From positions 1-7,710 of the forward strand of contig UQWP01000105.1 in the NCBI GenBank assembly GCA_900544825.1: a DNA stretch of 7,710 bases, in the 5' to 3' direction. The notes under the pieces are model-generated. The model did no database searches, was not told where the DNA came from, and worked only from the letters and a program-made list of their open reading frames with translations. Below, in pieces: positions 1 to 6,069 of the stretch. Position 1 is the stretch's first letter, and every line of letters starts with the position of its first letter. Position numbers and translations under genes: made by a program. The stretch comes from an uncultured Prevotella sp. Lineage in GTDB: Bacteria > Bacteroidota > Bacteroidia > Bacteroidales > Bacteroidaceae.

Positions 1-54
1 TGTTGCTCAGGCACTTATAAATAATGTTAAACTATAGTGTTGCGGAATTAAGGT

Positions 55-77
55 AAACCTTGTATATATCAAGGTTT
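55..77. promoter_or_regulatory. Operator-like inverted repeat over the promoter of the hybrid regulator gene
   Basis: A perfect inverted repeat, AAACCTTG (55-62), a 7-bp TATATAT spacer, and CAAGGTTT (70-77), covers the -33 TTG and most of the spacer of the promoter. AAGGT also recurs directly at 50-54 and 71-75, exactly 21 bp (about two helical turns) apart. That spacing would suit an AraC-type binding domain, so autoregulation by the downstream regulator is one reading; binding by a separate dimeric regulator is the other. The symmetry is seen directly; the function is inferred. Confidence 0.6.
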
Positions 78-90
78 TATAGTACTTTTG
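60..90 (+). promoter_or_regulatory. Bacteroidota-type promoter (-33 TTG, -7 TAnnTTTG)
   Basis: TACTTTTG at 83-90 is a full match to the Bacteroidota -7 consensus TAnnTTTG. A TTG at 60-62 lies 20 bp upstream, which fits the usual -33/-7 spacing. Transcription would start near 94-98 and give a leader of only about 20 nt before the ATG at 115. This placement rules out the in-frame TTG at 88 as the start codon, because it is part of the promoter box itself. Positions 1-49 show no gene or other clear element. Confidence 0.75.
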
Positions 91-114
91 CAGCAACTAT
101 CAAAACCATCGATT

Positions 115-3100
115 ATGAAACGAACAAAGGTATTTTATTACGCACTCTTTCTCTTGGCAACCCTTCTTCTTACTGCTTGCCAGGACCAGAAAGACATCCC
201 CGAAGTCTCTTCAACCGAGAAGAACCTCGTCCTGTCTGAACATATCTCCAACCAAAAGGTGAAGAGCATCTGCGAAGACAAATACGGACAAATCTGGATA
301 GGTACCTTCCGAGGTCTCAACAAGTATGATGGCAACCAGTATCACCAATACTACTGCGTGGACGATTCACTGGGATTGCCTGACAACAATATTACCTACC
401 TTTATCGTGACTCCCACAACCGACTCTGGGTAGCCACCGTCAATGGCGTATGCCTATACCAGGCCAATGGCAATTTCAAGCGAGTAAGTATCAGCAGCGC
501 AAACAAGAACATCGAAAAAATCCTGGAAGACAAGGAGGGAAGAATCTTCTTCTTCACGATGACAGACCTGTATCAGTATGACGAAAAAAACAACAGAGCC
601 ATCACCAGGCTCTCCAAGATGGTGGAGAAGAACTGCTATAACTTCTCTTGCCATATAGACCGGAAAGATGTGATGTGGATTGTTACCTCTTACTCTGTCA
701 AGGGATATCGCACCCGAGACCTCAAACTTATCGCACAAAACCCGGTACAGAGTTATCCCATCGCCTCTTTTCTCCTCGATGGGCATCAGCTCTACATCTC
801 TGGCTACAATGGAATGCAACTCTTTGATACGGACACCCGGAAATGGCAGCAGCTCCCTGCAGCCTTACAAGGATTGCAGATCCCCAACGACATGGTCAGC
901 GACATCCATCCGTATGGTGAAAAAGGCAACCTTCTGCTTAGCACCACCAAGCACGGATTACTCTATTTCAATGCCCAGGAGGGAACCATCCTGCCACAAA
1001 GCGACAAGAATTTCCCATTCGAAGTGCCAGATATGCAAGTCAACAAGATGTTAACCGATTCCAAGGGCAACCTTTGGCTCGGTTCTGAAGACGATGGCGT
1101 AAAAACCATCTACAGAAACAAGGATATGTTTAATAGCATGCCTGCTCTTCAACGTGCCATCGGCAAACAGCCCGTACTCTCCGTAGCCACCGACAGGAAT
1201 CATCACCTTTGGATTTCTACCAAGAAGAACGGACTCTATATGTATGACTTGCAAACCCAGCAACTCAAGGACATACCGATGATTTCCCATAGCAACGGCA
1301 ACAGGAAGAATGCCACTACCAACATCTTTGTGGATAGCAGCAATCAGCTATGGCTGGCCAATGGCGACCATGTGGCAAAATGCCAATACGATGGCAAGCA
1401 GCTCAACAAGGTAGCCTCCTACCCTTGCTTCATGCCTATGGACATCAGCCAGGATGCAAAGGGTAACATCTGGGTATCCACGGCATCCGTCAACATCTAC
1501 TGCATTTCAGCACAAAGTGGAGAATTAACCAAAAAACAACTCTTCCCTACCACTTTCTGCTTCATTCCCAGCATCATGCGCTTACAGAATGGCAACATGC
1601 TCATATCTGCCTTCGCCAAACCTATCCTGGAAATGAATGGAAACAACTTCGATGTCCAAGAGTTTAAGGTGAATCCAGACGACTGGAAGAAGTGCATCAA
1701 GCGAAGTGTGTATATCCCTACCAAGAACTATCAAGACCGCAAGGGCAACATCTGGTTGGGTACAGTTACCAACGGACTCCTGAAGTATGAAGCAAAGAGC
1801 CACAAGCTGACCACCATAGCAGGAATCTCCTGCTCCGACATTTCCAGCATCGAGGAAGATAGAGATGGAAACATCTGGGTTAGTACGATGTATGGACTCA
1901 ACAAGATAGATGGAAAAACAGAAAAGGTAACCACCTACAACGAGGCTGATGGTGTGAAAGGCTTCCAATTCTACGATAGGGCATCGTGCAAGCTATCAGA
2001 TGGAACGCTCATCTTCGGCGGTACCCAGGGACTCACCATCTTCAATCCACAAGACGTAAACACGAACCAGCAGATAAGTCTGCTTTTCGAAACACTCAAG
2101 GTACATAACGAGATTATGCTTCCTGGCAAGAATGGATGTATCGAGGAGAGTATGGAAGAATCACCCCATATCCACCTCAGCTACAAACAGAACAGCTTCA
2201 GCATTGCCTTTTCTGCCAGCGACTACAAGCGCATCCATTACTTCTACCAAATGGCAGGATTCGACAATACATGGATTGATGCCGGCAATAACAACGAGGC
2301 GTACTACTCTAATCTGCCTGCCGGCAACTATACCTTCAAGGTAAAGATGGTAGGCAATGGATCCGACAATATCATCGCCGAAAAAAGCATACTGGTAAGC
2401 ATCGCCCCAGAGCCTTGGAACTCCTGGTGGGCGTGGTGCCTATACCTTATTATAATAGGGGGCGTCGGCTTCGTGATCTATCGACAGAAGATGCGCATCA
2501 GCATCGAGAAGAACATGGTTCAAAAGGCTAAGGATGAGAAGGAGCAGGAACAGCGCATCAACAAGATGAACATGAGTTTCTTCGCCAACATCTCGCATGA
2601 GTTCCGAACACCACTCACCATGATTTCGGGACCAGTGGAACAACTCTGCGAAAGTGAAAGCATCAACAAGCACGACAAGTTGCTGTTGAACATCATCAGC
2701 CGAAGCGTGGATAGAATGCTGAGACTCGTCAACCAGTTGCTCGACTTCAACAAGCTGGAGAACGACACACTCCGCTTGCACGTCAAGCAAACCGACATTA
2801 TCTCCGAGATGAAGCGCATCATGGACCTCTTCATCGTGAATACCGAGGAGAAAGGTATCACCTTGAACTGTCACGGACTGGAAGGTTCCTACCTGATGCT
2901 CCTGGATTCCGACAAACTGGAAAAGATTATCAACAACCTGATGTCCAACGCCATGAAGTTTACCCCTCGTGGCGGTAAGATAGATGTATCTTTCGACACC
3001 GAGACCATTAACAAGGGAGAACAGATCATCACCATCACAGTGGCTGATACAGGCAAAGGAATCCCACAGAACGAGGTGGAGAATATCTTCAAGCGATACT

Positions 3101-4137
3101 ATCAGTTGAACAACCAATCTACAGGCACCATCAACTGGGGTACAGGCATCGGACTCTACTATGCCCGCAGCCTGGCGGTACTTCACCATGGCAATCTGAA
3201 GGCGGGCAATCGCAAGGACTGCCAGGGAGCCATCTTCACCGTTACCCTGCCTACCGATGAACGCCTCTATGACGCCAACGAGAAAGCCCCTCTGGAGCAA
3301 GACCAGAAGAAGGCTTTCCCACTGCACGACAGTCAGAAAGTGGCAGACAAGATAAGTCAAGACGACAGTACAGACAACCGTCCGAAAATACTCATCGTAG
3401 ATGACGACACCGAAGTGGTGCATTATCTCCGCACCCTCCTGGCATCCTCCTATCGCATCATCTATCGTTTCGATGCCGAGAGTGCCCTGAAGGCGACAAG
3501 GGAGGAAGAACCTAGCCTCATCCTCAGCGATGTGGTAATGCCGGGAATGAGCGGCTATGAACTCTGCAAGGAAATCAAGCAAGACATCCAGCTCTGCCAT
3601 ATCCCAGTTATCCTGGTAACGGCAAAGACCACCACCGAAAACCAGGTGGAGGGTCTGAACAGTGGAGCAGATGCCTACGTTACCAAACCATTCACCCCCA
3701 AGGTTCTCCTGGCAATAATCAACTCGCAACTCACCAACCGCGAGAAGACCAAAACCATCCTGACCAACGCCACGGAGACCGACAAGAACGTGGAGGAAGT
3801 ACTGTCGTCACAAGACAAGCTCTTCATGGATGAACTCTATCACATGATGGAGCAGGAACTGGCTAACTCGGAACTGGATGTCAACAAGGTAACGAAACTG
3901 ATGCACATCTCCCGCACAAAGCTCTACTACAAGGTCAAGGGACTCACAGGAGAGAATCCAAGCGTCTTCTTCAAGACCTATAAGCTCAATCGTGCCGCCG
4001 CCCTCATCGTGGAAGGCAAGTACAACATCTCGGAGATTGCCTACATGACGGGATTCAACACCCTCTCCCACTTCTCTACCAGCTTCAAGAAGCAATTTGG
4101 ATGTACACCGAGCGAATATAGTAAGAAAACTTATTAA
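115..4137 (+). CDS. Hybrid two-component system sensor kinase/response regulator (HTCS)
   Basis: A 1340-residue one-protein phosphorelay of the kind that senses breakdown products of polysaccharides in the periplasm and switches on polysaccharide utilisation loci. Order of parts: signal sequence ending in lipobox L19-T-A-C22; about 14 blades' worth of two-component propeller repeats (residues ~45-650), with clear GxIWxGT/GL cores near 57-72, 321-324, 545-550 and 585-595; Y_Y_Y domain ~693-750; one membrane helix ~774-789; HisKA with ISHEFRTP and phospho-His H828; ATPase with N-box ~940-951, DTGKGI 978-983 and GTGIGL 1009-1014; receiver with acidic D1096-D1098, phospho-Asp D1139, T1169 and K1191; AraC-type helix-turn-helix ~1255-1336. 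All relay residues are intact and the length is normal for the family. The ATG at 115 is chosen over a TTG at 88 that sits in the promoter. No susC/susD or glycosidase gene lies beside it in this window, so the ligand cannot be named. Confidence 0.96.
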   Translation: MKRTKVFYYALFLLATLLLTACQDQKDIPEVSSTEKNLVLSEHISNQKVKSICEDKYGQIWIGTFRGLNKYDGNQYHQYYCVDDSLGLPDNNITYLYRDSHNRLWVATVNGVCLYQANGNFKRVSISSANKNIEKILEDKEGRIFFFTMTDLYQYDEKNNRAITRLSKMVEKNCYNFSCHIDRKDVMWIVTSYSVKGYRTRDLKLIAQNPVQSYPIASFLLDGHQLYISGYNGMQLFDTDTRKWQQLPAALQGLQIPNDMVSDIHPYGEKGNLLLSTTKHGLLYFNAQEGTILPQSDKNFPFEVPDMQVNKMLTDSKGNLWLGSEDDGVKTIYRNKDMFNSMPALQRAIGKQPVLSVATDRNHHLWISTKKNGLYMYDLQTQQLKDIPMISHSNGNRKNATTNIFVDSSNQLWLANGDHVAKCQYDGKQLNKVASYPCFMPMDISQDAKGNIWVSTASVNIYCISAQSGELTKKQLFPTTFCFIPSIMRLQNGNMLISAFAKPILEMNGNNFDVQEFKVNPDDWKKCIKRSVYIPTKNYQDRKGNIWLGTVTNGLLKYEAKSHKLTTIAGISCSDISSIEEDRDGNIWVSTMYGLNKIDGKTEKVTTYNEADGVKGFQFYDRASCKLSDGTLIFGGTQGLTIFNPQDVNTNQQISLLFETLKVHNEIMLPGKNGCIEESMEESPHIHLSYKQNSFSIAFSASDYKRIHYFYQMAGFDNTWIDAGNNNEAYYSNLPAGNYTFKVKMVGNGSDNIIAEKSILVSIAPEPWNSWWAWCLYLIIIGGVGFVIYRQKMRISIEKNMVQKAKDEKEQEQRINKMNMSFFANISHEFRTPLTMISGPVEQLCESESINKHDKLLLNIISRSVDRMLRLVNQLLDFNKLENDTLRLHVKQTDIISEMKRIMDLFIVNTEEKGITLNCHGLEGSYLMLLDSDKLEKIINNLMSNAMKFTPRGGKIDVSFDTETINKGEQIITITVADTGKGIPQNEVENIFKRYYQLNNQSTGTINWGTGIGLYYARSLAVLHHGNLKAGNRKDCQGAIFTVTLPTDERLYDANEKAPLEQDQKKAFPLHDSQKVADKISQDDSTDNRPKILIVDDDTEVVHYLRTLLASSYRIIYRFDAESALKATREEEPSLILSDVVMPGMSGYELCKEIKQDIQLCHIPVILVTAKTTTENQVEGLNSGADAYVTKPFTPKVLLAIINSQLTNREKTKTILTNATETDKNVEEVLSSQDKLFMDELYHMMEQELANSELDVNKVTKLMHISRTKLYYKVKGLTGENPSVFFKTYKLNRAAALIVEGKYNISEIAYMTGFNTLSHFSTSFKKQFGCTPSEYSKKTY

Positions 4138-4152
4138 ATTTCGAGGCGAAAT
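4138..4152 (+). other. Small hairpin directly after the HTCS stop codon
   Basis: ATTTCG, a 3-nt AGG loop and CGAAAT form a perfect 6-bp stem that begins on the base after the TAA. The bases that follow (AGGTCTATTTT) contain only a short, interrupted T run, so this is at best a weak intrinsic terminator. Its right arm overlaps a second dyad at 4149-4162, so the two structures exclude each other in RNA. Confidence 0.35.
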
Positions 4153-4162
4153 AGGTCTATTT
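4149..4162. promoter_or_regulatory. Operator-like dyad at the -33 position of the ridA promoter
   Basis: AAATAG (4149-4154), GT, and CTATTT (4157-4162) form a perfect 6-bp-arm inverted repeat. It lies where the -33 element should be relative to the TAnnTTTG box at 4177-4184, and no TTG is found at the expected position. A weak -33 replaced by a symmetric site is a pattern expected of a regulator-dependent promoter, but the arms are short and AT-rich, so chance is possible. Confidence 0.35.
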
Positions 4163-4176
4163 TGGGGAAAAATGCT

Positions 4177-4184
4177 TATCTTTG
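4177..4184 (+). promoter_or_regulatory. Bacteroidota -7 promoter element of ridA
   Basis: TATCTTTG is a full match to TAnnTTTG. Transcription would begin near 4190, giving a leader of about 50 nt before the ATG at 4243. No good -33 TTG is found 19-21 bp upstream; a TTTG at 4161-4164 is only 12 bp away, too close to serve as a normal -33. Confidence 0.65.
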
Positions 4185-4191
4185 CATCCAG

Positions 4192-4225
4192 ATTGATTTA
4201 ATAATAGAAAATTGATTTAATAATA
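4192..4225 (+). repeat. 15-bp tandem direct repeat in the ridA leader
   Basis: ATTGATTTAATAATA occurs at 4192-4206 and again at 4211-4225, a period of 19 bp, separated by GAAA and followed by AAAA. The two copies fill most of the predicted 5' leader. They are followed by an A-rich stretch (4226-4242) just before the start codon, with no Shine-Dalgarno sequence, as is usual for well-expressed Bacteroidota genes. The repeat may be a duplicated translation-enhancing segment or a slippage product. Confidence 0.8.
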
Positions 4226-4242
4226 AAAAAAAGAAAATAATT

Positions 4243-4617
4243 ATGAACGCAATTCACACAGACAATGCGCCTGCAGCTATCGGTCCATATAGCCAGGCGA
4301 TCGAAGTTAACGGTTTCGTATTTGCATCAGGTCAGATTCCTATCGACCCTGCAACAGGCAATTTCGTAGAGGGTGGCATCAAGGAGCAGACTCGCCAGAG
4401 CCTCACCAACGCCCAGAACATCCTGAAGGCAGCCGGTACCGACCTTTCTCACGTAGTGAAGACTACTGTTTATCTGAACAGCATGGACGATTTCGCTGCC
4501 ATGAACGAGGTTTATGCCGAGTTCTTCAGCCAGCCATATCCAGCCCGTTCAGCCGTAGCCGTAGAGAAGTTGCCTAAGGGCGCACTCGTAGAGGTTGAGG
4601 TTTTGGCAGCTAAGTAA
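4243..4617 (+). CDS. ridA: RidA family enamine/imine deaminase
   Basis: A 124-residue member of the YjgF/YER057c/UK114 family, the usual full length. RidA proteins are cytosolic trimers that speed hydrolysis of reactive enamine/imine intermediates such as 2-aminoacrylate, made by PLP enzymes like threonine/serine dehydratase, releasing the keto acid and ammonia. The residues expected for an active RidA can be seen: Y16, S29, R102 (in the PARSAV segment, binding the substrate carboxylate) and E117 near the C terminus. The N-terminal APAAIGPYSQA and the FASGQIP segment are typical. The ATG at 4243 is the first in frame after the A-rich leader and gives the canonical N terminus. It has its own promoter box at 4177-4184 and is followed after 53 bp by an ABC ATPase on the same strand. 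Substrate range beyond the family reaction is inferred. Confidence 0.95.
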   Translation: MNAIHTDNAPAAIGPYSQAIEVNGFVFASGQIPIDPATGNFVEGGIKEQTRQSLTNAQNILKAAGTDLSHVVKTTVYLNSMDDFAAMNEVYAEFFSQPYPARSAVAVEKLPKGALVEVEVLAAK

Positions 4618-4634
4618 TTCCTGCATTTCAGGAA
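4618..4634 (+). other. Hairpin directly after the ridA stop codon
   Basis: TTCCTG (4618-4623), a 5-nt CATTT loop and CAGGAA (4629-4634) give a perfect 6-bp stem starting on the base after the TAA. No T run follows, so it is not a standard intrinsic terminator. It may protect the 3' end of a ridA transcript or reduce read-through into the ABC gene. Confidence 0.4.
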
Positions 4635-4670
4635 ACCCAGTTCCGAAAACAACAAGGAAAAATATTTTTG

Positions 4671-5471
4671 ATGGAATCCTGCATTACATTCAAGAATCTA
4701 AGCATTGGCTATCATTCGAAGCATCAGCTCCGGGTGATAGCCTCTGCTGTTTCTGCCTCTCTGCATCCGGGCGAGCTCACCTGTCTCATCGGCGCCAACG
4801 GAGTGGGCAAATCCACCCTGCTCAGAACCCTTTGCGGTTTCCAGCCAGCCCTGGATGGCGAAATCCTCCTTCAGAATCAGCCCCTTTCCGCTTATCCGGC
4901 GCAACAGCTGGCCCGTCAGATTGGCGTGGTTCTCACCTCCCGCGTCGATGTTCCCCAGCTGTCTGTCAAGGAAATTGTAGGCATCGGCAGGTCTCCCTAC
5001 ACCAATTTCTGGGGCACCCTGACTCCGGCAGATCAGCAGATAGTGGATGAAGCCATTCATCAGGTCGGCATCCCCCACCTCGCCCAGCGCAGCATCTCCG
5101 AACTGAGCGATGGCGAGCGCCAGAAGACGATGATAGCCAAGGCGCTTGCTCAGCAGACCCGCATCATCATCCTCGACGAGCCTACCGCCTTCCTCGATTT
5201 CCCCAGCAAGGTAGAAACCCTTCAGATGCTCCGCCGCCTGGCACACGAGCAGCACAAGGCTATCCTGCTCTCCACCCACGATGTAGAGCTGGCGCTGCAG
5301 CTAGCCGACAGTCTCTGGCTGATGGAGCAGAACCGTCTCTCCATCGGCACTCCGAGATCGCTAGCCGCCGATGGTTCCCTCTCGAGATTCATCGATCGCG
5401 ACGGCATCCGGTTCAACCCGGAAGGAATGAGGATTGAAATAGAAAATGCAGCGCACTGCAAAATTTCCTAG
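4671..5471 (+). CDS. ABC transporter ATP-binding protein, FecE/BtuD-like (iron-siderophore/haem/cobalamin type)
   Basis: A 266-residue ATPase subunit of the type that powers import of iron chelates, haem or cobalamin through a FecCD/BtuC-like permease. Visible motifs: Walker A GANGVGKST (41-49), signature LSDGE (145-149), Walker B IIILDEP (165-171), D-loop FLD (174-176) and switch His in STHD (H203). At the Q-loop position the sequence reads VVLTSR, so the usual Gln appears to be Thr (T89). ATG at 4671 is taken as the start; a TTG just before it (4668) is also possible and would add one residue. AAGGA at 4654-4658 may serve as the ribosome site, slightly far away. No permease or binding protein gene is adjacent: ridA is upstream and the downstream gene converges. 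The gene appears richer in G+C than the regulator gene. The last eight or so residues are encoded by the left arm of the terminator repeat. The transported substrate cannot be decided. Confidence 0.92.
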   Translation: MESCITFKNLSIGYHSKHQLRVIASAVSASLHPGELTCLIGANGVGKSTLLRTLCGFQPALDGEILLQNQPLSAYPAQQLARQIGVVLTSRVDVPQLSVKEIVGIGRSPYTNFWGTLTPADQQIVDEAIHQVGIPHLAQRSISELSDGERQKTMIAKALAQQTRIIILDEPTAFLDFPSKVETLQMLRRLAHEQHKAILLSTHDVELALQLADSLWLMEQNRLSIGTPRSLAADGSLSRFIDRDGIRFNPEGMRIEIENAAHCKIS

Positions 5472-5506
5472 TTTCCATAAGAAATTTGCAGCGCACTGCA
5501 TTTTTT
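5443..5506. terminator. Bidirectional intrinsic terminator between convergent genes
   Basis: Left arm 5443-5467 and right arm 5481-5504 can form about 22 Watson-Crick pairs with one bulged A (5460), two mismatches (5455/5492 and 5452/5495) and a 13-nt loop. A T6 run (5501-5506) follows on the plus strand, and AAAA at 5443-5446 gives a T4 run on the minus strand. In the minus-strand RNA both mismatches become G-U pairs, so that transcript folds better. The structure overlaps the end of the ABC gene (stop in the loop at 5469-5471) and touches the stop codon of the minus-strand gene (5505-5507). Confidence 0.85.
5447..5500. repeat. Two copies of a 14-bp near-palindrome
   Basis: TGCAGCGCACTGCA occurs at 5447-5460 and 5487-5500, in direct orientation with a 40-bp period. 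Each unit is itself a hairpin, TGCAG / CGCA / CTGCA, so the two copies also pair with each other to build the terminator. The second copy plus its T6 run would be a compact terminator for the plus strand; the first copy plus its T4 run would do the same for the minus strand. Confidence 0.85.
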
Positions 5507-6065
5507 AGAGGATGGTAATCCAGATACTTTCCTCCCGATTCTCCGCCGCTTGAATGCGATTCATCAGGCGATGGAGCCAGATACGGGAGTTCACCACCAT
5601 ACCCTTTACCCTGTTCTCGCCCACCAGAATACAGCCCTGGGTATCGTCGGGATAGTTGCCGGAATGAATTCGGATGCCCTCGAAACCGGGAACACCCTGC
5701 ACATACGGCAGCCACTTCTTGAATCGGGGCGACTTGGTGATGAGCACACGATACGAGCCCTCGGGGATGGCTGTATGACCCGGAATCTTTCTTGCCACCT
5801 TGCCGCTCAACCTACCCAGATTTCCACTCATTTCCTTAGGACTTAAAGTGATGCCCAGAAGATTGCGCCAAGTAGGCTCCATCGTGTCGCAGAAATAATG
5901 GTCAGCATCCAATTTCGTCTGATCAAAAGTGCTGCGGAACTTACGCTTATCCACCATTCTTTTGCTGAAGCTCTGACGAGATTCAACCTCTTCGTCTTTC
6001 AGAAGATAAAGATGACCTATTGTATAGGTTTTCATCTTGGCTATACGTTTTACAACTATTTCCAT
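5505..6065 (-). CDS. DUF5675 family protein, possible peptidoglycan-active or lysis-like protein
   Basis: A 186-residue protein with no signal peptide or membrane helix. The core matches my recollection of DUF5675: KRIAKMKTYTIGHLYL near the N terminus, YFCDTMEPTWR (57-67), GHTAIPEGSYRV (96-107), VPGFEGIRIHSGN (125-137) and DDTQGCILVG (140-149). The segment with H134, N137 and G144-C145 resembles the HxxN...GC active site of YkuD-type L,D-transpeptidases, but a shared fold is inference. Residues 23-56 look like a charged insertion between TIGHLYL and YFCDTMEP. The ATG at 6065 is preferred over the Met at residue 11 because the earlier start keeps the conserved VVKRIA segment. It begins 4 bp after the stop of the upstream DUF3987-like gene, so the two are probably translationally coupled. 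It ends in the bidirectional terminator. Function is not established; genes of this family are often seen in phage-like or mobile regions of Bacteroidota. Confidence 0.8.
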   Translation of the reverse strand: MEIVVKRIAKMKTYTIGHLYLLKDEEVESRQSFSKRMVDKRKFRSTFDQTKLDADHYFCDTMEPTWRNLLGITLSPKEMSGNLGRLSGKVARKIPGHTAIPEGSYRVLITKSPRFKKWLPYVQGVPGFEGIRIHSGNYPDDTQGCILVGENRVKGMVVNSRIWLHRLMNRIQAAENREESIWITIL

Positions 6066-6069
6066 AGAC

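Noticed and set aside
88..114. TTG start that would extend the HTCS protein by nine residues
   Set aside because: The TTG is the last part of the TAnnTTTG promoter box, upstream of the likely transcription start. The ATG at 115 gives a clean signal sequence.
2440..3729. Long open frame (429 codons) on the minus strand inside the HTCS gene
   Set aside because: It is antisense to the conserved kinase and receiver domains, has no recognisable domain, and follows from codon bias of the plus-strand gene.
4192..4225. CRISPR-like repeat reading of the two 15-bp copies
   Set aside because: There are only two short AT-rich copies with a 4-bp separation and no spacers or cas genes.
4663..4670. TATTTTTG box matching TAnnTTTG just before the ABC gene
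   Set aside because: A start some 5-8 bp downstream would fall inside the ABC coding region past its ATG, and no TTG is found near 4640. It is probably chance in an AT-rich stretch.
4595..5050. Plus-strand open frame of 151 codons overlapping ridA and the ABC gene
   Set aside because: It covers the Walker A region of the ABC gene in another frame and encodes low-complexity, Ser/Arg-rich sequence with no domain.
4698..5279. Minus-strand open frame of 193 codons inside the ABC gene
   Set aside because: It is a shadow of the conserved ATPase frame with no motif of its own.
5550..5846. Plus-strand open frame of 98 codons opposite the DUF5675 gene
   Set aside because: The minus strand here encodes the conserved DUF5675 motifs; the plus frame has no domain and no start signals.
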